This document shows positions 25,400 to 34,458 of a stretch of 64,000 nucleotides of DNA, piece by piece. Numbering within the stretch: the first letter of the stretch is position 1; each line of letters opens with the position of its first letter. The DNA comes from CAYSWH01 sp964434775 (GTDB lineage Bacteria; Patescibacteriota; JACMRA01). The stretch lies in assembly GCA_964434775.1 (NCBI GenBank), contig CAYSWH010000001.1, positions 25,181-89,180 of the forward strand, read 5' to 3'. A program made the translations under genes and the position numbers. The notes under the pieces are model-generated. The model worked only from the letters and a program-made list of their open reading frames with translations, searched no databases and was not told the origin of the DNA.

Positions 25400-27622
25400 C
25401 TACATCTTCTCAAAGAAAGTTCTGGAGATAACTTCTTCTTGCTGCTTTTTGGTAAGCCTGATAAAATTGACCGCGTAACCGGAGACTCTGATTGTAAGCT
25501 GAGGATATTCTTCGGGATGTTCCATGGCTTTCATAAGTGTATCTCGATTAAGGACGTTAACATTCAGATGGTGAGCCTTTTGGCTAAAATATCCGTTAAG
25601 CAAGGATACCAGGTTTTCCACCCTCTCCTCATCTGTAGAACCTAGAGTTCTCGGCACAATAGAGAAAGTATTGGAAACGCCGTCTCTGGAGTCTTCGTAG
25701 GCAATTTTGGCCACGGAATTAAGTGAGGCAACGGCTCCGGTACTGTCTCGTCCGTGCATAGGGTTAGCTCCGGGAGCAAACGGCTCTCCGGCTTTTCGAC
25801 CATCCGGTGTGGCTCCTGTCTTTTTACCGTAAACTACGTTGGAAGTAATCGTAAGAATGGATAAAGTCGGTTGTGCATTTCTGTAAATATGGTGTTTGGA
25901 AAGCTCTTCGTTAAATTTTTTGACCGCTTCTTGAGCAAAAACATCAACCTTATCATCGTCATTTCCGTATTTAGGATAATCACCTTCCACCTCAAAATCA
26001 GTAGTCAAACCTTCTTCGTTTCTCACCGGTTTTACCTTGGCATATTTAATAGCCGAAAGTGAATCGGCAACCACGGACAATCCGGCAGCTCCAAAGGCCA
26101 TGACCTTCTCTACTTGAGTATTCAAAAGAGCCATCTGAGCCTTCTCATAATAATACTTATCATGCATGTAGTGAATCACATTCATTGTATTCACATAACT
26201 CTCGGCTACTTTGGCCATGGTTAAGTAAAACCTCTCCATCACCTCTTCGTAGTCTAAAGGTCCTTCGCTCAAAGGTTTGATACCGTCAACGATTTGTAAG
26301 CCGGTCATTTCGTCCTTTCCTTCGTTTAGAGCTAACAATAAAGCCTTGGCCAAATTACATCTGGCTCCAAAGTACTGAATCTGCTGACCGGATTTGAGGT
26401 AGGATACACAGCAAGCAATGCCGTAATCGTCATATCCGCAAATTTCTCCCATCAAATCGTCATTCTCATATTGAATAGAAGAAGTATCGATTGAAGTCTT
26501 AGCACAAAACTCTTTAAAGTTTTCCGGTAATTTTTCAGACCAGAGAACGGTAATATTTGGTTCGGGGGAAGGGCCCATGTTGTAAAGAGTTTGTAAGAAA
26601 CGGTAAGAAGTCTTGGTTACTTTGTGTTGTCCGTTACTAAAGGTTCCGGCAATAGCCAAAGTAGCCCAGGTGGGATCACCGGCAAAAAGATTATCATACT
26701 CACTCATTCTCAAGTGCCTAACCAACCTCAATTTAATAACAAAATGATCGATTATTTCTTGTGCTTCTGCTTCGGTAAGAGTTCCTTCCTGCAAGTCTTT
26801 TTCAAAGTAAATGTCCAAAAAGCCGCACAGGTTTCCTACACTCATAGCCGCTCCGTCTTGCTCTTTGATAGCTGCTAAAAAGCCAAAATAAGTCCATTGT
26901 ACAGCTTCTTTAGCGTTTGTAGCAGGTTTACTGATATCGTAACCGTAAGTCGCCGCCATTTCTTTGATCATTTCCAAGGCTCTGATCTGTTCGGCCACTT
27001 CTTCTCTGAGTCTCATTAATTCGTCAGTCATCGAACCTACCAAATTCTCTTTATCTCTCATTTTCTCCTGAACCAACCGCTCTATTCCGTAGAGAGCAAT
27101 TCGACGATAATCTCCGATAATTCTTCCTCTAGCATAATTATCAGGCAAACCGGTAAGAATACCTACTTTTCTGAGCTTTCTCATTTCCGAAGTATAGACG
27201 TCAAAAACTCCGTCGTTATGAGTTTTTCTGTACTTGGAAAAAATCTCTACTACCTTATAATCCAGCTCTCTGCCTTTTTCTTGACAAGCCTTGGCCACTA
27301 CCCGCCAACCTCCCAACGGCTTAATCGCTCTTTTGAGAGGAGTGTCAGTTTGCAGACCGACAATAACCTCATTCTCTTGGTCAATATAACCCGGAGCATG
27401 ACCAGTAATCGTAGAAACCGTGGAGGTGTCAATATCCAACAGACCATCGTTCTCTCTTTCTTGCCTGAGTACTTGACGGCAAGCATCCCATAACTCAACT
27501 GTTTTTTTCGTAGGACCGGCCAAAAAACTCGAATCACCGTTGTAGGGAGTAATATTTTGAAAGATAAAATCTCTTACATTTACCTCCCTCTCCCAGTCGC
27601 CTGTTTTGAAAGTTGTAGCCAT
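25400..27622 (-). CDS. pflB: Pyruvate formate-lyase
   Basis: A 740-residue glycyl-radical enzyme converting pyruvate and CoA to acetyl-CoA and formate in anaerobic mixed-acid fermentation. The active-site pair Cys404-Cys405 lies in IACCVSYL. The radical glycine Gly715 lies in RVSGYAV near the C terminus, both as in E. coli PflB. The N-terminal [14 protein letters not shown] and the DYRRIALYG segment are also conserved. It is transcribed alone, with a terminator at 25335-25364. The radical-SAM activase PflA, needed to install the radical, is not adjacent and is not in this window. The radical would be destroyed by oxygen, so the organism is anaerobic. Confidence 0.95.
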   Translation of the reverse strand: MATTFKTGDWEREVNVRDFIFQNITPYNGDSSFLAGPTKKTVELWDACRQVLRQERENDGLLDIDTSTVSTITGHAPGYIDQENEVIVGLQTDTPLKRAIKPLGGWRVVAKACQEKGRELDYKVVEIFSKYRKTHNDGVFDVYTSEMRKLRKVGILTGLPDNYARGRIIGDYRRIALYGIERLVQEKMRDKENLVGSMTDELMRLREEVAEQIRALEMIKEMAATYGYDISKPATNAKEAVQWTYFGFLAAIKEQDGAAMSVGNLCGFLDIYFEKDLQEGTLTEAEAQEIIDHFVIKLRLVRHLRMSEYDNLFAGDPTWATLAIAGTFSNGQHKVTKTSYRFLQTLYNMGPSPEPNITVLWSEKLPENFKEFCAKTSIDTSSIQYENDDLMGEICGYDDYGIACCVSYLKSGQQIQYFGARCNLAKALLLALNEGKDEMTGLQIVDGIKPLSEGPLDYEEVMERFYLTMAKVAESYVNTMNVIHYMHDKYYYEKAQMALLNTQVEKVMAFGAAGLSVVADSLSAIKYAKVKPVRNEEGLTTDFEVEGDYPKYGNDDDKVDVFAQEAVKKFNEELSKHHIYRNAQPTLSILTITSNVVYGKKTGATPDGRKAGEPFAPGANPMHGRDSTGAVASLNSVAKIAYEDSRDGVSNTFSIVPRTLGSTDEERVENLVSLLNGYFSQKAHHLNVNVLNRDTLMKAMEHPEEYPQLTIRVSGYAVNFIRLTKKQQEEVISRTFFEKM

Positions 27623-27826
27623 AGTGCAAAAACAAATATATTTATGTCGTTAACTAAAAAGATAACTTGTCGACTCCATTTTGTCAAACATCTACCGCAG
27701 CATAGGCAGGTCGTTTTCATCTCTCCACCCTCTTAATTTTTCCTCTTCGATTCTTAGTTGTCGCCTTATCATTCTTTCTAAAACTCTCACTTTCATTTCA
27801 CATCCGGAATTGATTTAAAGATCATC

Positions 27827-28330
27827 CTAAAATGACTCAGACCAGTACACCATGGAGTTAGATCTTTCCGATTTTTCAACCTTATAATTAAATGATTCTT
27901 TTAACTGCTTTCCTGATACCGTATATTTCCATAGTTTCTCTGCCTTATCCTTGAAAGTTTTGACCCTCCTAAGCACCTATTGCTAAACATACTAATTCTC
28001 CACAAGCCTAAGTCTGGCCGGCAAAAATCTCCGGATCCGGCAACAAATGCTCATAAAATAAAAATACCGTTCTTACTTCTGATTTTTTACCGAAGACCCC
28101 GGATAGCTGACCACCGGGATTGTATATTTCCATATTAACGACTCAATAACCGAACTTTTACCCGATTGACCACTTACAAGATTAACTATAACAGAGTAAC
28201 TGCCGTGTTAGATTCTTCTCCACCGGGAGGTTTAACCAAATGAACTACTTTTGGTGTGTTTATAATAACCGGCGAAAACAATCTAATTTTTTTGATAATG
28301 TCAAAGCTCAAATTTTTCAAAAGGAATTTA
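27827..28330 (-). pseudogene. Decayed protein-coding region
   Basis: Reading the minus strand leftward, protein-like segments follow one another in shifting frames: PVIINTPKVVHLVKPPGGEE, then VSGQSGKSSVIESLIW, then NPGGQLSGVFGKKSEVRTVF with LFYEHLLPDPEIFAGQT, and lastly LWKYTVSGKQLKESFNYKVE ending in YWSESF and a stop at 27827. The repeated PGGQLSG/VSGKQLK pattern suggests tandem beta-rich domains of an exported protein. At least three frame changes separate the pieces. This fills the gap between pflB and the tRNAs. No family can be named. Confidence 0.45.
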
Positions 28331-28392
28331 TTTGACAAAACTAGGGGTTTATTCTATGCTGGTTTGACTAGGCTAAAAAGCTTTGTTTACAT

Positions 28393-28466
28393 CGCGGGAT
28401 GGAGTAATGGCAGCTCGGGTGGCTCATAACCACCTGGTCCAGGTTCGAATCCTGGTCCCGCCACCA
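28393..28466 (+). tRNA. tRNA-fMet (CAT), initiator
   Basis: A 74-nt cloverleaf with encoded CCA, anticodon CAT in loop CTCATAA and T loop TTCGAAT. The acceptor stem is paired at positions 2-7 but position 1 is C opposite C72. The D stem has A11-U24. The unpaired 1-72 position and A11-U24 are the hallmarks of initiator tRNA. The anticodon stem is GGTGG/CCACC, so it lacks the usual three consecutive G-C pairs next to the loop. Confidence 0.9.
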
Positions 28467-28482
28467 ATTATTTTTACATTTT

Positions 28483-28560
28483 GGGATTGTAGCTCAGTTG
28501 GTTTAGAGCACCGCCCTGTCACGGCGGAGGTCGCGGGTTCGAGTCCCGTCAGTCCCGCCA
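28483..28560 (+). tRNA. tRNA-Asp (GTC)
   Basis: Acceptor GGGATTG pairs with CAGTCCC, discriminator G, encoded CCA. The anticodon loop is CTGTCAC, giving GTC for aspartate. The T loop is TTCGAGT. It lies 16 bp after tRNA-fMet and is probably co-transcribed with it. Confidence 0.95.
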
Positions 28561-28606
28561 CTTTGACGGATAAATAACAAACAATAATTAATAAACTTTT
28601 TTTCAT

Positions 28607-28628
28607 GGCTCCCTTGGGGCCTTTTTTT
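28607..28628 (+). terminator. Intrinsic terminator after the tRNA pair
   Basis: GGCTCC-ctt-GGGGCC (one T-G pair) followed by T7. Confidence 0.75.
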
Positions 28629-28832
28629 GTGGCCAAAAATTGATTCAAAGACAGGTCTATCTAATTTTTATGCTTATTTACTCATGCTTATTTACTCAAA
28701 AAACTACTCGATGTTTCACTAAACTGCCGTTTTGGAAAAAATAATTATTTCCCACCATATTATTCCAACGAAGACAAGCAATTAATTTCCAATTTGTCAC
28801 AATTTTGTATTTTTTTTGACCATCTTCGTAAT

Positions 28833-29693
28833 ATGACGAGAAAACAGCTCTCAGTAATTTTTCCTCAGTTAGCTCCTCACATTAGACAAGTAAAAATCGG
28901 GTACAAGAATATCAAATATTTACAACCTAAATACAAACTCCAAAGAGACGGAACAAGCTCAAATTTCCGAATTTATAAACACAAATCTTTACTGCGAAGA
29001 AGACTCGGGGATTCCGATCCGGTTTTACAAGAGCAAAAGGTTAAAAATCTCCAAATTGCCGTAAAACACTTTAATAACCGAGTAATCAAACCTAATCAAG
29101 TTTTTAGTTTTTGGAAATTACTGGGCAATCCCAGCTATGAACGAGGTTTTGTGGACGGTATGATCCTAGCTAACGGAAAAGTAACCATTGGTGTGGGCGG
29201 AGGTCTATGCCAAATTGCCAACTTACTTTATTGGCTTTGTTTACATTCTCCCTTAACTGTCAAAGAACAACATCATCATCAACTGGATATTTTTCCGGAT
29301 AGCGGAAGAGTCTTGCCTTTTGGTAGCGGATCCGGTGTTTTTTATAATTACGGTGATTTGCAATTTTTCAACGGGACTGAATTAGATATAACCATCAAAA
29401 CCTGGCTGGATGAAGAATTTTTACATGGAGAAATATACGCCAACAAACCATTTGATAAAACCTACAAAATTAAAGAAAAAGATCATTATTTCTACGAGAA
29501 AAACGGGCAAATCTACCGAACCAACAAATTGTATCGAGTTGTAATGCTAAGACAGGGAGGGGTTTGGTTAACTGAAGAACTGGTTACACACAACGATTCC
29601 AGGGTACTATATGAGGTGGAGGCAGAAAAAATAAGGACTGACACCAATAATATCTCAAACAATAATCTCAGTTTGCCTAAAACTAAAAATTAA
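28833..29693 (+). CDS. VanW-like protein
   Basis: A 286-residue protein of the VanW family, named from a VanB-type vancomycin resistance cluster but widespread and of unknown biochemical function. Conserved landmarks are NRVIKPNQVFSFWKLLGNP, GGGLCQIANLLYWL with its conserved cysteine, and HHHQLDIFPDSGRVLPFGSG. ATG 28833 is preferred over an upstream in-frame TTG at 28794. There is no van cluster nearby, so no resistance role should be read into it. It may act in peptidoglycan or envelope metabolism. Confidence 0.85.
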   Translation: MTRKQLSVIFPQLAPHIRQVKIGYKNIKYLQPKYKLQRDGTSSNFRIYKHKSLLRRRLGDSDPVLQEQKVKNLQIAVKHFNNRVIKPNQVFSFWKLLGNPSYERGFVDGMILANGKVTIGVGGGLCQIANLLYWLCLHSPLTVKEQHHHQLDIFPDSGRVLPFGSGSGVFYNYGDLQFFNGTELDITIKTWLDEEFLHGEIYANKPFDKTYKIKEKDHYFYEKNGQIYRTNKLYRVVMLRQGGVWLTEELVTHNDSRVLYEVEAEKIRTDTNNISNNNLSLPKTKN

Positions 29694-29775
29694 CACATAA
29701 TTAAGCCAACAAAGACTCCGGCTCAAGAAATACAATTGTGTCCAAGTCCAAAAACACAAACAAAAAACTTCTTTC

Positions 29776-31037
29776 ATGACTACAAATTTTTTTCTTTCGA
29801 TACTTCCGATAAGTACTTTACTATTTTCAGGATTACTAACAATTGATTCTACTGCACAAACCACAGAAAACTGTGAGCCTCTTTATTCCCCTGTTTGCGG
29901 ACAAAGTGGTCAGGAGTTTTTTAATGAGTGTTATCTTACTGAATCCGGGGGCACCAAGAATAAAGAAGGGAGGTGTCAAGCAGATAATTGTGCTGAGATT
30001 GAGGAACCGGTTTGCGGTAGTGACGGAATAACTTACAAAAACGAATGTTATCTGGAAGTCGAGAATGAATGGGTAAATGGGGAAAACGGACTTTGTTCAA
30101 CTTTGAATACCGATGACAACTCTTGTTATTATAGGGATCATCTGGTAGTCAAAGCAAGTGATGGTGCTTCGAAGAAGAACCCAAAATATCCTTTTTAAAT
30201 ATTGAAGCACCTAATGAAAATGGAAAAATCAAAGCCGGAGATATTGTAACATTAATTGCCGATGGTTATGATAGTAATTTTGAGTCAGTTGATTTTTATG
30301 CTTATAACATCATGGAAGGGGAAGAAATTCTCTTGGGTACGGCCACTGAAGTAAATGAAAACGGTTATTATCAAATTGAATGGGAAGTAGATGATACTTA
30401 TACAACCCTTCCAATTAGAGCAGAAGGAACGACTGCTGAAGGTGAGGTGGTCTCTTCAGCCATTAAGAGTATGGTCGCCGGAAAGGATGCAGTTATTTCA
30501 ATGGTCTCCCCGGTAGAAGGTCAAGAATTTACTACGGAAGAACCGATAAATATTTCTACGGAATACGAATTTGCTGCTAGTGGACACGGACAATTTCTGT
30601 GCAAAGTAGAGTTTTATAACGACGACATTTTACTTGGATCCAACGAAGCCGGCGAGGAAGAGATCGCAAGCAGTTTAACCCAAGAAGAAATAAATAGCAG
30701 TAATATCTTGAAATACTCTTGGCAAGAAGTACAAGAAGGTTCTCATACTCTTACAGCCAAGGCTTATTCTTCCAGATACCCTGATAGCTGCGAGGATACT
30801 GATCCTGCTCTTAGTGAGCCGGTAAATATCGTGGTTACAGCTCCAGAACCGGTTGAAGAAGAACCTGTTATCGAGGAAACCCCACCCCCGGAGAAACCGA
30901 TTGAAAAAGATACTGTAAGAAGCGGCGGATTAGCTTCCATTATGCCTTTATTAATAACAATTGTTTCTTTGCCTTTATTGGTAGCTTGGGGTATGAAAAA
31001 AAGTAAGGAGAAGAAAGGACAGGAAACCTCAAAGTAA
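29776..31037 (+). pseudogene. Kazal-domain surface protein, one frameshift
   Basis: A signal peptide (residues 1-28) leads into two Kazal-like Cys-rich domains, each with PVCG and NECYL, a fold of serine-protease inhibitors. The frame then stops at 30198 (NPKYPF), but from 30171 the next frame continues as EEEPKISFLNIEAPNENGKI, followed by Ig-like domains and a C-terminal membrane helix (SIMPLLITIVSLPLLVAW) with a basic tail. A single missing base near 30167-30171 explains the break and would restore a roughly 420-residue membrane-anchored surface protein. Kazal domains in a small bacterium suggest protection against host or predator proteases, which is inference. Its end overlaps the convergent gene by 9 bp. 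Confidence 0.75.
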
Positions 31038-31352
31038 ACCGGCTTCCAGCTTAGCTTCTTCCGTCATCATGTTTTCATTCCAAGGAGGTTCCCAAGTAAT
31101 TTCAATTTCTACGAAAGCGATTTCATCAATACTTGATGTTTTCTCTTTGATTTCATCAGGCATACTTTGAATCGCCGGACAGTTGGGTGAGGTAAAGGTC
31201 ATGAGGATAAAAGTATTTCCTTCTTTGTCCACATCAACTCCGTAAATTAAACCCAAATCATAAATGTTGGCTAATATTTCCGGATCATAAATAGTCTTTA
31301 ATTTTTCAATGACTTTTTCTCTAAGTTCTTTAATCTTCTTTATCTCGTCCAT
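31029..31352 (-). CDS. MIP18/DUF59 iron-sulfur assembly factor
   Basis: A 107-residue cytoplasmic protein of the MIP18/PaaD/SufT family, which helps deliver Fe-S clusters. It shows the family core YDPEILANIYDLGLIY, with the D-P-E motif, and the conserved cysteine in TSPNCPA. The start is set at ATG 31352 (MDEIKKIKEL), since an upstream in-frame ATG at 31385 would overlap the neighbouring gene. It follows the phosphatase gene by 10 bp, so they are probably co-transcribed. Clients in this window could include KorAB. Confidence 0.85.
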   Translation of the reverse strand: MDEIKKIKELREKVIEKLKTIYDPEILANIYDLGLIYGVDVDKEGNTFILMTFTSPNCPAIQSMPDEIKEKTSSIDEIAFVEIEITWEPPWNENMMTEEAKLEAGLL

Positions 31353-31362
31353 ACAACTATAT

Positions 31363-31935
31363 TTAAAGCTTGTTAGATGATACAAATCGACCCTTATCCA
31401 AAACTAATTTCATACAATATTCATTATCCGGTGATTCGATCTCTACTAAGTTCTGCTTTAAAAAGTGATGAATAACCGAGACTATTACTCCGCCGTGACA
31501 AACAATCAGAAGTGACTTTTGGGTATAAATCTTTTCCAACTCTAATAAATAACCAATGACTCTGGACTGCATCTTCTCAAAAGATTCTCCTTCGGGATAA
31601 ACCCTGCTCGGATACTGACGAAACCAAAAGACTTCTTTTCTCACCCAATCTTCCAATCTATAATTATATTTGCCAAAATCTATCTCACGTATTTCTTTGG
31701 AGGTTTCAATTTCGCAAGATAAATTCAAAGTTTTTTGAATTAAGTAACCTGTACGAAAAGCCCTTCCAAGATCACTAGTCACAATCCGATCAATTTGCCT
31801 ACCCCTTATCTTATTGGCTGTTACCAGAGTATTTTGTACTCCGGCATGAGTGAGCGGAGAATCAATATGCCCCTGAGTAACCCCCCGGAAGTTAAGTTCC
31901 GTTTGTCCATGGCGAGCAATATAGAAAGTAATCAT
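31363..31935 (-). CDS. Histidine phosphatase family protein
   Basis: A 190-residue phosphoglycerate-mutase-like enzyme with a phosphohistidine mechanism. The N-terminal RHGQTELN holds the catalytic histidine (His9), and CHGGV near residue 145 holds the second. The TSDLGRAFRTG segment contributes another arginine. Length and motifs fit broad-specificity phosphatases or cofactor-dependent mutases of the GpmB/CobC type; the substrate is undetermined. It is the first gene of a two-gene unit with the DUF59 factor. Confidence 0.85.
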   Translation of the reverse strand: MITFYIARHGQTELNFRGVTQGHIDSPLTHAGVQNTLVTANKIRGRQIDRIVTSDLGRAFRTGYLIQKTLNLSCEIETSKEIREIDFGKYNYRLEDWVRKEVFWFRQYPSRVYPEGESFEKMQSRVIGYLLELEKIYTQKSLLIVCHGGVIVSVIHHFLKQNLVEIESPDNEYCMKLVLDKGRFVSSNKL

Positions 31936-32289
31936 TTTGAATTTATTAATTTCTTAATTTGTTATTAAAAATAAAATAGATTTTACCTGTATTGTAAACA
32001 CAAAACCACTCAAGACTTAATTATATCCCGGATTCACTTTATTTACTAGAGTTTTAGAAACATTCTCAACACATCCTCGATTATTTATTGATAATAAAAG
32101 TAAATAATACATTCAAAAAACCACTTTCATTTTTGCTCTATCTTCTTTTAATTATTCCAAAATTATTCAAAACTGCTTACCATCCTTAGCTTAAACCTAA
32201 TTATGCATGGAGTATGATTAGAAGAGCTTTCGGATTGATAATAGAATAATCTTACAGGTTTTTAATAATTTGAAGGGACTCTTGACTTA
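31936..32289. other. AT-rich gene-free stretch
   Basis: I see no coding frame, RNA or repeat here. It separates divergent genes and ends in the promoter at 32290. Confidence 0.5.
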
Positions 32290-32318
32290 TTGTCTTAACC
32301 TAATAAATAGTGTATAAT
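32290..32318 (+). promoter_or_regulatory. Sigma-70-type promoter of the AlbA_2 gene
   Basis: TTGTCT (32290-32295), 17-bp spacer, TATAAT (32313-32318). The ATG at 32350 follows by 31 bp. Confidence 0.7.
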
Positions 32319-32349
32319 CATTTTGATAATTCTTAGTCTAAACTACGGT

Positions 32350-33510
32350 ATGAATTTTTTTCGGGATTTTTCGAGGATTGACTTAGCGGAGTTGGAAAGC
32401 TTGATTGTTGATCAGATTGAAGAATCTAAAGAATTGGATTACAAAAGAGAAATGGATTTAACCACAAGAGAACAAAAACAGGAATTGCTCAAAGATGTTT
32501 CAGCATTGGCAAACACAGGCGGTGGTTACATCGTTATAGGTATAGAAGAAGAAAAAGGTCAGCCGAATAGCTTATGGGGAATGGAAGAAAATAACAGAGA
32601 TGAGTTAATTTTACAGATTCAACAAATACTCACTAGCGGCTTGCAACCTAGGCTCTCCAACTTGGAATTTAGTAATTTAGTCGATCTGAAGAACGGCAAA
32701 TACGGTTTTGTTATCAAAGTCCCCAAAAGCTTTGCCGCTCCTCACCAAGTAACTCAAAGAGGAGCCTTTTACGGCAGACACAACAAAGGAACTTACAAGC
32801 TTGATGCATTTGAATTGAAAAACAAATTTACCTTTCAAGCTGCTGCGTTTGAAAAAGCCGACGAATTTGTAAACCGTAGATTGCTGGCCATAAAAAGTGA
32901 AGAAACTCACAAAAAAATTGAAGGAGGTAAAGTTATCTTGCATTTAGTCCCTCTTAGTTTTCTTGATCCGGTTTCAGTCGATCTAAGTAAATTAGCCCAA
33001 AGTAAGGACCGCTTCATTCCTTTTTATGGTCATGCCGGAGAAACTCAATTCAACAGTCTCGGCTATCTGCATTTTTCCCCCGGCCAAGGCCCGAGCTACA
33101 CTCAAATTTTTAGAAATGGCATTGTTGAGTCGGTAGCCAAAGGAATTTTTGAAGATCCAGTCAAGAACAACAAACTCAAATACTTACCTTCTTGTAAATT
33201 CGAAACCGAGCTCAAGAAGAAAATTTCTCAATATCGAAAAGATTTGCGTTTTTTGGGAATAGAATTATTTCCTTGCATTATCTATCTCAGAATTACTGAA
33301 ATTAAGGGATCGTATTTAGGGGTCTCCAAGCAAATTGGCCTACAAAAAAAACTGAGCTATCCTTACCCGGACCGAGAGATCGTCTTTGAACCGGTCTTTA
33401 TCGAACAAAAGGAAGACTACGAAGAAAGTTTAAACAGTCTTTTTGATCAACTTTGGCAGTCCTACGGCTACCCAAAGAATTTAAACAGAGATCAGTCTTT
33501 TAATTATTGA
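32350..33510 (+). CDS. AlbA_2 (Schlafen-like) domain protein
   Basis: A 386-residue cytoplasmic protein. The N-terminal 150 residues form an AlbA_2 domain, recognisable from ESKELDYKRE, then ALANTGGGYIVIGIEE and the GAFYGRHNKGTYKLDAFEL segment. Such domains are found in transcriptional regulators, stress proteins and several phage-defence proteins, where the domain binds nucleic acid or acts as a nuclease. The C-terminal 230 residues match nothing I recognise. I chose ATG 32350 because it sits 31 bp after a consensus -10. It is a single-gene transcription unit, so function could be regulation or defence. Confidence 0.75.
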   Translation: MNFFRDFSRIDLAELESLIVDQIEESKELDYKREMDLTTREQKQELLKDVSALANTGGGYIVIGIEEEKGQPNSLWGMEENNRDELILQIQQILTSGLQPRLSNLEFSNLVDLKNGKYGFVIKVPKSFAAPHQVTQRGAFYGRHNKGTYKLDAFELKNKFTFQAAAFEKADEFVNRRLLAIKSEETHKKIEGGKVILHLVPLSFLDPVSVDLSKLAQSKDRFIPFYGHAGETQFNSLGYLHFSPGQGPSYTQIFRNGIVESVAKGIFEDPVKNNKLKYLPSCKFETELKKKISQYRKDLRFLGIELFPCIIYLRITEIKGSYLGVSKQIGLQKKLSYPYPDREIVFEPVFIEQKEDYEESLNSLFDQLWQSYGYPKNLNRDQSFNY

Positions 33511-33687
33511 CATCAAATTAATTTAAGCATCAAATTTAAAGATCACTCTTACTTGCTTCAACTCCAATCTTTAACTATCGAACCATGCAAAACTCTTAAA
33601 TCTCATTAGCAGTAAATTACCTAAAAAATTAATAAAATCAAGACCGACCCCTAAAGTCACACAAAATTCTAATCCATTGGTCACCTG

Positions 33688-34023
33688 CTATTTGAAGTTA
33701 AGCAAAAAAATCGAAATGATTGCCAATGTTATTCCAAAAGCTTCTCTCAAACTCAGTGTCTCTTTGAGAATTAGAAAGCCCAACACATTAGACAATATTA
33801 CAGCCGTAGCTCCAAAGAGTGCTGAAGTCTTTCCTACAGAGTGGAGAGAGAAAATGTACAATTGACCTATAGTAGCTAAAAAACGCACTACAAAATAGGC
33901 TAATAACCAAGGCTTAAGTAGCGAATCAGGAGTAAATCCCTCATCTCTAAGAAAATACCTGGCTGTAAGATCGCTGGCAGTAAAAAGTAATTGACTAAAG
34001 ATTAAAATTAGGATGTTCCACAT
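33688..34023 (-). CDS. EamA/SMR-like four-helix membrane protein
   Basis: A 111-residue protein with four membrane helices, the size of a half EamA (DMT superfamily) transporter or a small multidrug-resistance protein. The C-terminal motif ATAVILSNVLGFLILKETLS is typical of EamA domains (a proline-free version of the GE/KE loop). Such half-size proteins work as dimers. The nearest neighbours are unrelated. The transported substrate cannot be assigned. Confidence 0.7.
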   Translation of the reverse strand: MWNILILIFSQLLFTASDLTARYFLRDEGFTPDSLLKPWLLAYFVVRFLATIGQLYIFSLHSVGKTSALFGATAVILSNVLGFLILKETLSLREAFGITLAIISIFLLNFK

Positions 34024-34287
34024 TTATTTTTTTGTTACCGATTTAATTATAAGTCATTTTTCATGAATTGCATAGAATCGCAAGTTTATTTGAGTGATAT
34101 TATATAAAAACCGGCCGCAAAGAATTTTTACTCTTAAACTGAGAAGCTTGATTATTAATGAATAATCAGAAAACACAAAAACATTGACATTTTTTCAAGC
34201 TTAGGTTAATCCTAATTGGAAGCTGAAATTAAGCTGCCAAGCAAAAATAGGTTTTTTAATAACAGTCTCTTAAAAAGTATTTCAAAA

Positions 34288-34374
34288 GCCGTTGTGGTGG
34301 AATTGGTAGACACGCTGGACTCAAAATCCAGTGGTAGCAATACCGTGAGAGTTCAAGTCTCTCCGACGGCACCA
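34288..34374 (+). tRNA. tRNA-Leu (CAA)
   Basis: An 87-nt class II tRNA. Acceptor GCCGTTG pairs with CGACGGC, discriminator A, encoded CCA. The anticodon loop CTCAAAA gives CAA. There is a long variable arm (TGGTAGCAATACCG) and T loop TTCAAGT. Confidence 0.95.
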
Positions 34375-34458
34375 TTCAAAAACAAAAATTCCGGTTTTTA
34401 GCGATACCTTTTTTTGGTATTTTTCTCTAACTTTTTACCAAACAAATAATTTCTAAAT

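Noticed and set aside
28833..29693. Vancomycin resistance locus
   Set aside because: Only a VanW-like gene is present; no VanH/A/X or sensor-regulator pair. The family is common without resistance.
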